From: Abyssisolibacter fermentans
GTDB lineage: Bacteria > Bacillota > Clostridia > Tissierellales > MCWD3
Direction of reading: 5' to 3'
Assembly: GCF_001559865.1 (NCBI RefSeq)
Contig: NZ_LOHE01000055.1
Location: 1 to 64,000, forward strand
Length of the DNA stretch: 64,000 nucleotides
This document shows, one piece after another, positions 38,778 through 48,366 of the stretch. The notes below the pieces were generated by a model. It was not told the DNA's origin. It was given only the letters and a program-made list of their open reading frames with translations, and made no database searches. The stretch's first letter is position 1. Each line of letters opens with the position of its first letter. A program made the translations under genes and the position numbers.

Positions 38778-40241
38778 TTGTATTACTATTGTTGTATAAT
38801 TCCATATATGCCTTATAGTAGATATTTAATGTGCCCAATGTATAACCCTTATTTCACATATATTCCTTTAAACTTTAATCCAATGCTTAATTTTATGACA
38901 TATAACCAAAGAAATGAGTGGAATCAAAATGGATTTTATTTAGAGGGGAATCAAGCAGCATATGATGAAAAAACAAAATTGACTAATGAAAATGAAATAG
39001 ATGAAGCTGTACGTACTAAACCATCTTTGAATGATAATATTTCATCAAACAAGGTAGTTTATCCTGACTATTCAAATATAGAAGTCGGAAGAGGAAAAAG
39101 ATGGCCTAAAAAATGCTTTGCTCCTTCTGTTGATGAAACATTACCAATAAAATTCGCTAATGATGCTAAAATAACTAATATACCATATTACAATCTAGGC
39201 TATATTGTATCTGAAAGTGATACTGTATTTAAACCTACTTGGGGAATAATTTATCCTGTTGATGACAATCCTATAATAGGCCAAATTAAAAAAATCAGAG
39301 AAATGGGTGGAGATGTTTTAGTGTCCTTTGGTGGACCTGCTAATACACCTTTACATGTTACCGCTCCAGATGTTAAATCACTCAAAAAACAATATGAAAA
39401 CTTTGTTAAAGCATATAGACTTAGTAGAATAAATATAGACTTACAAGGAAAATGGTTAAAAGACACTGCATCAATAAAAAGGAATATTAGAGCTTTAAAA
39501 TTATTGCAGAACTCTTTATTTTCCGAAAGATATAACCTTCAAATTTGGTTTACTCTTCCTATACTTCCTACAGGATTAACAGATGATGGATTAAAAATAA
39601 TTCAATACACACTAGATGAAGATTTGATGATTAGAGGTATTAATGTCAAGACAATGAACTTTGGTGCTTCTGCTGCACCTAATCCTGAGAATAAAATGGG
39701 GCAATATTCAATACAGGCAATAAATAGTTTGTTCAATCAACTTAAACAGATTTATTCAGATAACAATTTGAGTAAATCAGATAAGCAAATTTGGAATATG
39801 GTAGGTATGACACCTATGATTGGAGAAAATGATGTAACAACTGAGGTATTTAATTTAGAAGATGCTAAACAAACTCTAGATTTTGCTAATCAAAAGGAAA
39901 TAGGAATGATATCTATGTGGTCACTTAATAGAGATAAACCTTGTCCAAATGGTCCAAGTAACAAAATTTCTAATTCTTGTAGTGGTATCGAGCAAAAGGA
40001 TTATGAATTTAGCGAAACATTTAATGCTTATAATGATACTAGTGAATTTCTAGCTCGTGAAGACTCTAATAAACAACCTAGTGAAGCTATCAATAGATGG
40101 AATCCTAATAGAGCTTATGTAGCTGGAGAAAAGGTAGTATATAGAGGTGTTTTATATGAAGCAAAATGGTATACTAAGGGTGATATACCTGATAAAAAAA
40201 CAGACTATCCTTGGGAAAAACCTTGGAAGATAATAGGATAA
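38778..40241 (+). CDS. GH18 chitinase-like protein with CBM5/12 domain, probably catalytically dead
   Basis: 487 residues from a TTG with CTTAGGAGG. Residues 1-40 are rich in Tyr, Cys and Pro (MYYYCCIIPYMPYSRYLMCP) with no signal peptide, like spore-coat proteins. Residues ~110-420 follow the GH18 barrel (VSFGGP at 183-188, VKTMNFGASAAP, MISMWSLNRDKPCP). The catalytic DxxDxDxE region reads N219-I-D221-L-Q223-G, so the acid Glu is replaced by Gln and one Asp by Asn. Residues ~440-487 are a chitin-binding CBM5/12 module (AYVAGEKVVYRGVLYEAKW). A glycan-binding spore-surface role is inferred. Confidence 0.85.
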   Translation: MYYYCCIIPYMPYSRYLMCPMYNPYFTYIPLNFNPMLNFMTYNQRNEWNQNGFYLEGNQAAYDEKTKLTNENEIDEAVRTKPSLNDNISSNKVVYPDYSNIEVGRGKRWPKKCFAPSVDETLPIKFANDAKITNIPYYNLGYIVSESDTVFKPTWGIIYPVDDNPIIGQIKKIREMGGDVLVSFGGPANTPLHVTAPDVKSLKKQYENFVKAYRLSRINIDLQGKWLKDTASIKRNIRALKLLQNSLFSERYNLQIWFTLPILPTGLTDDGLKIIQYTLDEDLMIRGINVKTMNFGASAAPNPENKMGQYSIQAINSLFNQLKQIYSDNNLSKSDKQIWNMVGMTPMIGENDVTTEVFNLEDAKQTLDFANQKEIGMISMWSLNRDKPCPNGPSNKISNSCSGIEQKDYEFSETFNAYNDTSEFLAREDSNKQPSEAINRWNPNRAYVAGEKVVYRGVLYEAKWYTKGDIPDKKTDYPWEKPWKIIG

Positions 40242-40259
40242 AATAGCTGGTAGAAAATA

Positions 40260-40316
40260 AAAATGCACTTTTTCTAGTCAATATAAAATAAATTGACGTA
40301 AGAAAAAGTGCATTTT
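40260..40316. terminator. Bidirectional terminator between GH18-like gene and RiPP cluster
   Basis: Perfect 16-bp outer stem AAAATGCACTTTTTCT with its reverse complement, inner stem GTCAAT/ATTGAC, A-run before and T-run after. It serves the convergent genes on both sides and marks the downstream boundary of the minus-strand cluster. Confidence 0.93.
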
Positions 40317-40396
40317 ATCATATTTTTATGGCAAGTATTTATACTTCTAATATGTTAAAAACAAATTTTAAAATTAAATATTTCTATGGTACAAAT

Positions 40397-41398
40397 TTAG
40401 TTTAATATTTTATTCCTTCTAATACGCCAATAAATAACTGATGCAAAAACACTGTACAATAAAACAAAAAGACTGTTAATCATCATAATTCCTGTATCTT
40501 GGCTTTCCACTAAAGCCCATATACCATTAAATACTGCGTAACTTGGTACAATATAAAAAAGATTTTTTACCCAACCTAAATCATTTGGTATAAAGAAACC
40601 TATAAAAGGTACAAAAGTAAATATTAAAAGTACAACCTTTGTCATGATAATGACAACCATTTGATCACTAGAGTAATGACCTAAATACAGACCTACAAGC
40701 GTTGACATAACACTTCCCAACAACAATAAAATTATCGTTTGTACTATTGGTATATTTACACCTATTACAATAATAAGGGTAATAAAACCAAGTATAAAAG
40801 AACCAATAAACCCAATAATGCTTTTTTGAATGATGTAAGTTATATGGGACATTGGAAGAATTTGATTAACAATGTCAATACCATCTTCTTTCTCATCAAC
40901 AATATTAAATGCATTGAATACTGATCCTAAAAATAATCCCATTAATACTGTAATTGTTACTAACAATGTAGTTAAGTAATCTTTATCATTAGTCATCGCT
41001 TCTAAATATAATGCATCAAATGAACTACTGTCTTTTAAATAATTGTGAAGTGAAGCAAGTTGTTCAGATTCTACTGCCAACTCATTGCCCTGTAGTAAAA
41101 AATCATAATTATCAGTTTGTTTATTGTATAAAATTCCAATATTATCACTATTCGGACTCAATATATACATTTCTAAAGTATCCCTATCTTTAAAAGACTG
41201 CAGTACACAAAACTGATTAAGAGACATAATTTGTTGTGATGACAGCTGACCTTCAACATAACCTATAGATTGTTCAATAACCACATCTCCTGCAAACAAG
41301 CGAATACAAATAGCTAGTATAATAGGAAAAAGCGCAGATACCCATACCATTTTATCCTTAGATAAAATTTTAAATTGTATATTTAATCCAGTAAGCAT
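40397..41398 (-). CDS. ABC-2 type permease of RiPP cluster, subunit 2
   Basis: 333 residues from the ATG at 41398 (GAAAGGGG upstream); the longer frame begins with an unsupported TTG. One N-terminal helix, a ~120-residue extracytoplasmic loop, then five helices: the ABC-2 permease topology. It is weakly similar in layout to the permease upstream, from which it is separated by 4 nt. With that protein and the ATPase it should form a heterodimeric transporter. Last gene of the cluster. A role in exporting the peptide or in self-protection is inferred from position only. Confidence 0.82.
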   Translation of the reverse strand: MLTGLNIQFKILSKDKMVWVSALFPIILAICIRLFAGDVVIEQSIGYVEGQLSSQQIMSLNQFCVLQSFKDRDTLEMYILSPNSDNIGILYNKQTDNYDFLLQGNELAVESEQLASLHNYLKDSSSFDALYLEAMTNDKDYLTTLLVTITVLMGLFLGSVFNAFNIVDEKEDGIDIVNQILPMSHITYIIQKSIIGFIGSFILGFITLIIVIGVNIPIVQTIILLLLGSVMSTLVGLYLGHYSSDQMVVIIMTKVVLLIFTFVPFIGFFIPNDLGWVKNLFYIVPSYAVFNGIWALVESQDTGIMMINSLFVLLYSVFASVIYWRIRRNKILN

Positions 41399-41402
41399 AG
41401 TT

Positions 41403-42410
41403 TTAACCCCTTTCAATTTCCCTTTTCATTAATCTATAATTAATGATTGTCAGCCCCAAGATTACTATCATACAAATAAGAGCATATGATAAGATTGAAT
41501 CTGGCTTTTTCATAAAAACATTATACAAAGCTGAAAAAGCATAATAGGTTGGTAAAATATAAATCCCTTTCCAATCTAATGATGATGTTACAAATAAGAA
41601 TACCGGTGACGTTACCAATACAACAATTACAGTATAGGCAAAAATAAATTGTTTAAAATTGTTATATATCACAGAAAATAGAAAGCCTAACATTACCATT
41701 ATTGGTGACAGTAATATAACTTGTAATATTATTTCAGGTAAAATGCTTAGAGAATATTCTACTCCAATATTAATAAAACACATTGTTACTACAAAAATTA
41801 TCTCAAGGAAAAGAAATAGTAATACCTTTGAAGCAATATATAATAATTTAGATCCGGGTAAAATACCATAAACTTTAATTACACCCATGGATTTTTCTTT
41901 AAAGAATAAGGAAGCAACACCTAGAAAACTAATAGCAGTTATCTCAAAAAATACTATTACACTTGTCATGGTAGAACGCTGCTTCAGTTCTAAATTTCCC
42001 TTCTCTAGGTATGTAATAGGAACTTCACTATCATAATTAGCCATTAATTTATTTAAACTATACAAAGCTTTATTTTTATCAGATTTGTCACTTACATGAT
42101 ATAAAAGTATACTATACGGATTGCCTGACTCATTTACCCTTATGCCAACTCCATCTGTATCTGTCTTTAGCGCATCATACAAAGCTTCTTCACTTTTAAC
42201 AATAGTCAATTTCTCATTTTCTGATACAACCATCTGATACTGATTTTCAAGTAAAACATATGTGTTAGTAGTATCTCCTCCTTTACTTATATAAACAAAA
42301 TTAATGTAGAGAGAGTAAACAATAATGGATGCAATCATAATCAATATGAACTTATGCCGTATAACTAGCTGGACATCTTTTTTAAGCAGTACAGTAAACT
42401 GTTTTAACAT
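41403..42410 (-). CDS. ABC-2 type permease of RiPP cluster, subunit 1
   Basis: 335 residues. TM1 (FILIMIASIIVYSLYINFVYI), a long external domain to residue ~150, then five more hydrophobic segments. The ATG lies 1 nt after the ATPase stop, with GGGGGCTGAAG as ribosome site within the ATPase end, so translation is coupled. It is an ABC-2 family permease by topology; no clear substrate signature. Confidence 0.82.
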   Translation of the reverse strand: MLKQFTVLLKKDVQLVIRHKFILIMIASIIVYSLYINFVYISKGGDTTNTYVLLENQYQMVVSENEKLTIVKSEEALYDALKTDTDGVGIRVNESGNPYSILLYHVSDKSDKNKALYSLNKLMANYDSEVPITYLEKGNLELKQRSTMTSVIVFFEITAISFLGVASLFFKEKSMGVIKVYGILPGSKLLYIASKVLLFLFLEIIFVVTMCFINIGVEYSLSILPEIILQVILLSPIMVMLGFLFSVIYNNFKQFIFAYTVIVVLVTSPVFLFVTSSLDWKGIYILPTYYAFSALYNVFMKKPDSILSYALICMIVILGLTIINYRLMKREIERG

Positions 42411-42411
42411 G

Positions 42412-43257
42412 TTACTTCAGCCCCCTACCTGTAACTTTAATAAACACATCCTCCATAGATAGTTCTTTTGTATGTATTCCTTTAATAATATCATATTTAA
42501 ATGGAAAGCCATTTAATATTTCTTTTGTATTCAGTGTTATTTGCTTACTAATACCATTTAATTCATATTCTACATCCACGAGGTTTTGACCTTCGCTGTT
42601 TTTTAATATTTTAGGTGCATCCATTGCTTTAATGTCTCCATCAATAATAAATGCAACTTTATCACATAATTCATCTGCAACATACATATTATGTGTTGTA
42701 ATAAATATAGTTGTGCCTTTTTCCCGTTCTTCTTTAATTATCTTTTTAATAAGTATTGCACCCGCAGGATCTAATCCACTGATAGGTTCGTCTAAAAATA
42801 AAATTTTAGGATTACTCATCAACACACGAGCAAAGCTAGCTCTTTGACGCATTCCCTTTGAATACCTTTTAACGGCTTTTCTTCGGTATTCTTTCTTTAA
42901 ATTAACCAATTCAAGCACTTCATCAATATCTCTTAGCTGCTCTTTAGGATAAAAGCTTCCAAAGTATTTTAAATTATCAACTGCACTTAAAGAATTATAT
43001 AAATAAGGTAATTCAAACAGAACTCCTATATCATTATAAATTTCTACACCATGATTCTTTATCTCTTTTCCTGCTATTTTTACTTCTCCCTTATGATGAT
43101 TTAACAACCCAGTTAAAATTTTTTGTGTAGTAGATTTACCAGAGCCATTTGGTCCTAAAAAACCAAAAATTTCTCCCTTTTCAACAGAAAAATTAATATC
43201 TTTTAGTATAGGTATACCTTTTTTGTAACTAAAGTTTAAACCTTTGACTTTTATCAT
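42412..43257 (-). CDS. ABC transporter ATPase of RiPP cluster
   Basis: 281 residues from the ATG at 43257, preceded by AAAGGAGGGTTAAA; an 11-codon frame extension lacks a site. Walker A GPNGSGKST, signature YSKGMRQRASFARVL, Walker B KILFLDEP, H-loop TTHN. The ~80 C-terminal residues form an extra domain as in lantibiotic-type or BcrA-like exporters. It probably drives the two permeases for peptide export or immunity. The 136-bp gap upstream separates it slightly from the biosynthetic genes. Confidence 0.92.
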   Translation of the reverse strand: MIKVKGLNFSYKKGIPILKDINFSVEKGEIFGFLGPNGSGKSTTQKILTGLLNHHKGEVKIAGKEIKNHGVEIYNDIGVLFELPYLYNSLSAVDNLKYFGSFYPKEQLRDIDEVLELVNLKKEYRRKAVKRYSKGMRQRASFARVLMSNPKILFLDEPISGLDPAGAILIKKIIKEEREKGTTIFITTHNMYVADELCDKVAFIIDGDIKAMDAPKILKNSEGQNLVDVEYELNGISKQITLNTKEILNGFPFKYDIIKGIHTKELSMEDVFIKVTGRGLK

Positions 43258-43393
43258 TTTAACCCTCCTTTTTTTAAACTTAATAGACATTTAGTTTCTT
43301 ATGTTTTTTAAACAAAATATTATCTATCCATTAATAAGTAACACTATCTATAATATTGTATATTCTATTTGTGAATATTTTATCAGTATAAAT

Positions 43394-43693
43394 TTATATA
43401 TTTGTAAAATTTATTAAGTGATTTATTTCTAATTCTCTTAGACTAACAAAAACATCCATGTTTATTTTTTCTTCATCTACTCCTTTATACTTATTATTTA
43501 CTTTGCGTAATATAGTAGCAGTTGTAGTTCGACCATCAATCTTCATTAAAATATATGCAGCAAGCTCATTTAACGATATGATACAACTTTTTCTTAAAGG
43601 CTTTACAAGATAATATTGTCCTTCTTTTCTAATCTTAAACCGTAATGGTTCAGGAATTCTATTGGATAGAATATCATATATTTTTTTATCCAT
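43394..43693 (-). CDS. PqqD-like RiPP recognition protein (second copy)
   Basis: 99 residues. The pattern YYLVKPLRKSCIISLNELAAYILMKIDG and the following helical region (TTATILRKVNNKY) match the PqqD winged-helix fold, known as the RiPP recognition element that binds leader peptides for the partner radical SAM enzyme. The ATG has AAAAGGAGGATAAT. It lies 12 nt after the fifth radical SAM gene, the same arrangement as PqqE/PqqD pairs. It shares little with the other PqqD-like protein in this cluster, so the two may serve different enzymes. Confidence 0.85.
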   Translation of the reverse strand: MDKKIYDILSNRIPEPLRFKIRKEGQYYLVKPLRKSCIISLNELAAYILMKIDGRTTTATILRKVNNKYKGVDEEKINMDVFVSLRELEINHLINFTNI

Positions 43694-43705
43694 ATTATCC
43701 TCCTT

Positions 43706-44767
43706 TTAAAATACACAAATTCTTTTATCTTCAACTATTGATTGGTTCGAATTTCCTGTAATAAATTCATCTATCCGTTCTTCAACATATCGTTTTATTT
43801 CACCATTGTACCATATGTTCTTTCCATTTTTATTCCAATAATATTTTATTGCATTCTCTCTAATGTTTCCTATTACATATGGAGTAAAACAATTAAATTT
43901 GATATTGCCATCCGGTCTTATAACTAATATATCATTAACCTTACCTAGTTGTAGCTTTTGAGCTAGTATACTTTCTGGAAGTACTTGAACTTCCATTTTA
44001 CCCCTATATTCGATGTATTTATGTTTTAGTATAGAATATATTTCACGACATTGTTCATCTGATAATTGTAGGTCAACAATTCTATCTTTAGCTCGTCCAG
44101 CTAGTTCAAACACTGATAATACTATCTTTTTTGCACCTAAAATGTAGCTTAAATCTATTATTTCTTCTAATTCTAAATAGTTAATATGATTTATTACATG
44201 TGAAATTACTAAAGGTATACCTGAACGTTTAATAATATCTGCTGCTCTTAACGCGTGTTCCCAACAATCTACCCCTCGTATCTTATTATGAACTTCTTCA
44301 CTTGCACCATCAATGCTTACTTGCACCCATTCAAAATTATAATTTTTGAATTTTTTTACTAACTGTTCGTTAATCAAATAACCATTAGTATTCATACCTA
44401 ACGCTATATCATATTTATCAAGTACATCTAAAATATCAAATAAAGCATCTCCTAAGAGAGTTGGCTCTCCTCCTGATAACACGCAACTAAATACATTCAT
44501 TTCCCCTATCTGCCTGCAAACATTTTTCCATTCTTCAATAGTAAGCTCATTTATATTTGATTGTCTGCCTGAATTATTATAGCAGTGGATACATTTTTGA
44601 TTACAACGAGCTAATAACTCTAAAGTTACATTGATTGGAGCATTATATTCATGGAAACTACCTAAATTATATTTTTCATTAATTTGAATTAATTTTTCAG
44701 TTTCTATAATCCCTTTTGTTGTATAAATAAAAGGAATTCTTTTTGTTAAAAATTCTATATAATCCAT
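43706..44767 (-). CDS. Radical SAM peptide maturase, partial SPASM/twitch C-terminus
   Basis: 353 residues from the ATG at 44767 (AAAGGAGGAATTTG). Radical SAM motif CNQKCIHCY (Cys56, 60, 63 of the frame), VLSGGEPTL, MNTNGY and VQVSIDGASEEVHN place it in the PqqE/MoaA-like group. The C-terminus has only two obvious Cys (GNIKFNCF and the final ICVF), so it has at most a reduced auxiliary-cluster domain. It does not have the B12-binding domain of the other four. It is paired with a PqqD-like protein, which supports direct action on the peptide. Confidence 0.88.
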   Translation of the reverse strand: MDYIEFLTKRIPFIYTTKGIIETEKLIQINEKYNLGSFHEYNAPINVTLELLARCNQKCIHCYNNSGRQSNINELTIEEWKNVCRQIGEMNVFSCVLSGGEPTLLGDALFDILDVLDKYDIALGMNTNGYLINEQLVKKFKNYNFEWVQVSIDGASEEVHNKIRGVDCWEHALRAADIIKRSGIPLVISHVINHINYLELEEIIDLSYILGAKKIVLSVFELAGRAKDRIVDLQLSDEQCREIYSILKHKYIEYRGKMEVQVLPESILAQKLQLGKVNDILVIRPDGNIKFNCFTPYVIGNIRENAIKYYWNKNGKNIWYNGEIKRYVEERIDEFITGNSNQSIVEDKRICVF

Positions 44768-44888
44768 CAAATTCCTCCTTTTAGTTTTTATCTATGTTCT
44801 TATTTTTTATTACTTTTATATTTTTTACATCGCTCTAACGCATCAACTAACTTTTGTAAAATAGCTGGATTTCATGTATTTATTTTTT

Positions 44889-45662
44889 TTAACTGCCTTC
44901 TAAAATTTTTTTTATATAATCATTAAAATATTCTGCATTCTCTTGCATTACAAAAGAACCTTCATTATTAAACATTTTTATATGAGAAGAATCTAATACA
45001 TTGTATCCATATTTTTCTAATATTTTATTAATCTTTCTTCTTCGCTTTGCAAAAATTTTACCTGATAAGACCACATAAACATTTTTCTTATTTATATAAG
45101 TAACAAAATCACTATAATCATCATTGATGATATCTAAAACATAATTTTTATATGCTTCTTCATTTATTATTAATTTGTTAAAGTATTCTTTATACAAAGT
45201 TCTATTTATAAACATTTTTTTTAAATGACTTTTAATAAAAGCTTCTGGTTGTTTTTCAATAACTCTAGTCAATTTTAATTTATAACTTTCTTTAACTGCT
45301 TTCTGTTTAGTTGCTACATTTACAAGTATCATTTTGCTAACAAAATCAGTTGTTTTAGCAAGCTGCAATCCTATTAAACCTCCTAGGCTATGACCAATTA
45401 CATTTACTTCATCTATATTATGATCTTCTAAGTATGTTTTAAGAATTTTCGCATACTCTTTTATAAGCATACTATTTTTATCTATTATTTCATAGTTACC
45501 TTCATGCCCAAATAATCTGCAATTTATTATAGTATATTTATCTTCTAGGTGTTTACTTAATGCATCCCAGCATTTATATGATCCTAATAATCCATGTAAT
45601 AAAATAACATAGGGAGCTCCTTCCCTATATTTTTCATGTTTAATAAACATATTTTCTACCAT
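44889..45662 (-). CDS. Alpha/beta hydrolase of RiPP cluster
   Basis: 257 residues. ILLHGLLGSYKCW gives the oxyanion-hole region and VIGHSLGG the nucleophile elbow (Ser92). A C-terminal His in SSHIKMFNNEG is the likely triad His. The ATG follows AAGGGGTTAAT. The fold covers esterases, thioesterases and peptidases, so it could trim, deacylate or inactivate the peptide. 30 nt separate it from the TldE-like gene, so cotranscription is likely. Confidence 0.85.
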   Translation of the reverse strand: MVENMFIKHEKYREGAPYVILLHGLLGSYKCWDALSKHLEDKYTIINCRLFGHEGNYEIIDKNSMLIKEYAKILKTYLEDHNIDEVNVIGHSLGGLIGLQLAKTTDFVSKMILVNVATKQKAVKESYKLKLTRVIEKQPEAFIKSHLKKMFINRTLYKEYFNKLIINEEAYKNYVLDIINDDYSDFVTYINKKNVYVVLSGKIFAKRRRKINKILEKYGYNVLDSSHIKMFNNEGSFVMQENAEYFNDYIKKILEGS

Positions 45663-45692
45663 ATTAACCCCTTTTCTTCTTAATTAACACCA

Positions 45693-46967
45693 CTACAATT
45701 TACCTCTATTTACTATCTTTATATTTTTAAAAATAATACTTGGAAAATACATACCATCAACCATATTTTCATCTTTTAAAGCAGCTATATCACTGAATAG
45801 TTCATTAAAATTTATTTTAAAATAAAATGGCTTAAGAGGTATTCTTTCACCATTCCTTATCAATATATTAAATGTCGATAAAAAGGTATTCGTATATTCA
45901 CCAGTACCAGACGTATTTATATAAACATAGTTATTGTAACTATTCAATTTATCTTCTATATTAAATATTAAATTGTTAAAACTTAGTTTTGGTTTGCCCC
46001 AATAATTTTTTTTTATCATATTTCCCGTAGGTATTAATTCGTATTTTACAGCTTGTATCATTGGTACTAAGCTACCAACCTTAGCACCATTTTTAACTAA
46101 AATAGTTGACTTTGTAGTATTTCCCTCAGCATCAAATAGTTTAGATCTAAATCCACCATCCATTTTACCATCATCAATCAAATTAATCTTATTGCTCATA
46201 TGATATGTAACTTCTTTATTATGATAAAAGCTATTAATATAGTATTTATTAAATATGTAATAAAAAAAGAGTGGTGAAAAAACTACATCACATTTTTCTT
46301 CTTTTAATATCACAGACTTCAACTTAATGTATGGTTCAACATAATAATAAATTTTATTATATACTTTATTTGGATCTAATTCTGATATATCCATATAATG
46401 ATCCTGAAAAATAAATATACTCTCTTCATTTGATTTATAGCCTTTTATACCTAAAACCATATTTAATGAAATACCATTACTTTTATAACTTTTTAATTGA
46501 CATATGGGATTAAAGTACCATATCTGCTGAAAAGAATAAATATAACTTGCATTTTTGATTATTACCGATGTTTTAGATATTTTATCTGTTATTTCATTAA
46601 ATATATTTATATGAGTATTTTTTGTTACATGTTCTAATCCTTTATTGTATATACCCCTAACGCTCTCGATTATTTTATTATTACAATACAATTGCTTATG
46701 TTCGTATTTTGATGCTTGGATTAATGCTCTATTTAATAGCTGAGGTAAGTTTTCAATGTCAGATTCTCTAGACAAGCTTACTTGTGCGTATCTATTATTT
46801 TTATCTAATACTCTAATACTAAAACCGCTTTCTTGACAATTACAACTATTAATGCTATTCATTTTTTTATCTATCTTAATGTATTTGCTGATACTATAAG
46901 TTATATCAAACTGAACAAACAATTTTGTATCTATTTTTGCAATTATTTCTTCAAAATATTTTTGCAT
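45693..46967 (-). CDS. TldE/PmbA-like protease subunit
   Basis: 424 residues. The N-terminal part (GFSIRVLDKNNRYAQVSLS) and the C-terminal part (NTFLSTFNILIRNGE, FSDIAALKDENMVDGMYFPSIIFKNI as landmarks) follow the TldE/PmbA pattern. As in that family there is no HExxxH site. TldE forms a heterodimer with TldD and shapes the peptide channel. The gene begins on the base after the TldD stop. The sequence is very diverged from housekeeping PmbA, which fits a dedicated role on the cluster peptide. Confidence 0.85.
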   Translation of the reverse strand: MQKYFEEIIAKIDTKLFVQFDITYSISKYIKIDKKMNSINSCNCQESGFSIRVLDKNNRYAQVSLSRESDIENLPQLLNRALIQASKYEHKQLYCNNKIIESVRGIYNKGLEHVTKNTHINIFNEITDKISKTSVIIKNASYIYSFQQIWYFNPICQLKSYKSNGISLNMVLGIKGYKSNEESIFIFQDHYMDISELDPNKVYNKIYYYVEPYIKLKSVILKEEKCDVVFSPLFFYYIFNKYYINSFYHNKEVTYHMSNKINLIDDGKMDGGFRSKLFDAEGNTTKSTILVKNGAKVGSLVPMIQAVKYELIPTGNMIKKNYWGKPKLSFNNLIFNIEDKLNSYNNYVYINTSGTGEYTNTFLSTFNILIRNGERIPLKPFYFKINFNELFSDIAALKDENMVDGMYFPSIIFKNIKIVNRGKL

Positions 46968-48284
46968 TTATAATATCACCCCATAATCAAAATATATTCT
47001 TGGACCTCCTGCACCGACTACAACTTCCTGCCCATTTTTACTACACCATAATAACTTTATCTTAACTTCATTTCCTAATTTCGCCATAGATAAAGGTTTT
47101 TCTGTTATTTTCATCATAGTATCTTTAATATATTTCTCTTCACCGTTATTCATTATCTTTTTAGCTAATCTTATAGGCAAGTATAAGTTATTATTATAAA
47201 GCCTAATATTGTTATATAGTTTTTCAATTATTATACATTCACCTATATTTTTATCTAAATCATACTCTTTATAATGACCAGCTTTAATATATGTATTACT
47301 CATACGAGTAATAGGAGGATAACGGTAATCTTGCGCTCTACTATTACTCGTTATAAAACCTTTCTCTATATTTGTATTTAAATAATTTTTCTCATTACCA
47401 TTCTCAATGATAACTGTTTGACTGCTTTTTATTCCACTATCATCATAATAATAAAGAACATTCCCGCTTAAATATGGATCATCAACAACGTTAAGCCATT
47501 CTAGTTTATTCAAATTATTATTTACTGCGACACCATTACCCCAATCTTTTTCATAATTATGTCCGAAAATTTCGTGAGCAATCATTCCAGTAGCAGTACT
47601 TGACATTAGAATGGGATATTTTTTTTTCTTCAATCCAAGAAACTTGCTATTATATAATTTTATAACCATTGCTAACCATAATCTTATTTCATGAATAAGC
47701 GATAGATTCTGTTTACTTAGCAATAATGTATCATTAATGTTTTGTCTGCCACCTTTAATAGCTAACTCAATATATATAAGTTCATCATCATCAAGTGCAA
47801 TACAACACCCTAAATTATTAAAATAATATTTTTTTGTTCTTTTTACTAATAAATCTATCCATATTTTAATTTTAAAATCCTCTTTTAACAATTTTTCTAA
47901 ACCTTTATTAATTTCATTTATTATAATTTTTGATTGTTCTATAGAATCCTCCATTTCACTCTTATCACTAAAAAGACTTGATACTTGAGGGTTATATATA
48001 TGATTTATTGGCTTTTTTTCGAAACTTAATAATCTTTCTTTGTATTCTTCAAGACTTTGTTTTTCATTAAATATGGTAGAAGAATAATAGTGTTCTCCAT
48101 TCATATCCCCTAGATACCATCCCGAATAACAATGATGGAAAACTTGCCTTATATCCTCTTTCCCACCATTTCCTATTTGTTGATTTACATTTACTTCTAT
48201 AGTTGATTCAATTCTAGATTCAATGTTAATATCTTTATTATAATTAGCTAATATATTATAATACTTATCGTAATTAATATTCAT
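46968..48284 (-). CDS. TldD-like zinc metalloprotease subunit
   Basis: 438 residues. The active-site HExxxH is HEIFGH at 237-242, followed by RYPPITRMSNTYIKAG and, near the end, CSKNGQEVVVGAGGP, whose Cys414 matches the third zinc ligand of TldD. TldD/TldE unfold and degrade short peptides and mature microcin B17 in Escherichia coli. Here the pair is embedded among radical SAM genes and is likely the leader peptidase. The ATG follows AAGGGGGGGATAGT. Confidence 0.9.
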   Translation of the reverse strand: MNINYDKYYNILANYNKDINIESRIESTIEVNVNQQIGNGGKEDIRQVFHHCYSGWYLGDMNGEHYYSSTIFNEKQSLEEYKERLLSFEKKPINHIYNPQVSSLFSDKSEMEDSIEQSKIIINEINKGLEKLLKEDFKIKIWIDLLVKRTKKYYFNNLGCCIALDDDELIYIELAIKGGRQNINDTLLLSKQNLSLIHEIRLWLAMVIKLYNSKFLGLKKKKYPILMSSTATGMIAHEIFGHNYEKDWGNGVAVNNNLNKLEWLNVVDDPYLSGNVLYYYDDSGIKSSQTVIIENGNEKNYLNTNIEKGFITSNSRAQDYRYPPITRMSNTYIKAGHYKEYDLDKNIGECIIIEKLYNNIRLYNNNLYLPIRLAKKIMNNGEEKYIKDTMMKITEKPLSMAKLGNEVKIKLLWCSKNGQEVVVGAGGPRIYFDYGVIL

Positions 48285-48366
48285 ACTATCCCCCCCTTGT
48301 TGAAAATTATATATGGATAGTTAACTCTATAACATTGAATTTAATCCTTTCTGAAGGTTATACTGC

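Noticed and set aside
44800-44871. Short minus-strand frame that reads like coding sequence (NPAILQKLVDALERCKK then Lys-rich end) in the gap between the alpha/beta hydrolase and the fifth radical SAM gene
   Set aside because: A TGA lies directly upstream, no start codon or ribosome site precedes it, and it is only 23 codons. It may be a remnant of a lost gene, but this cannot be supported.
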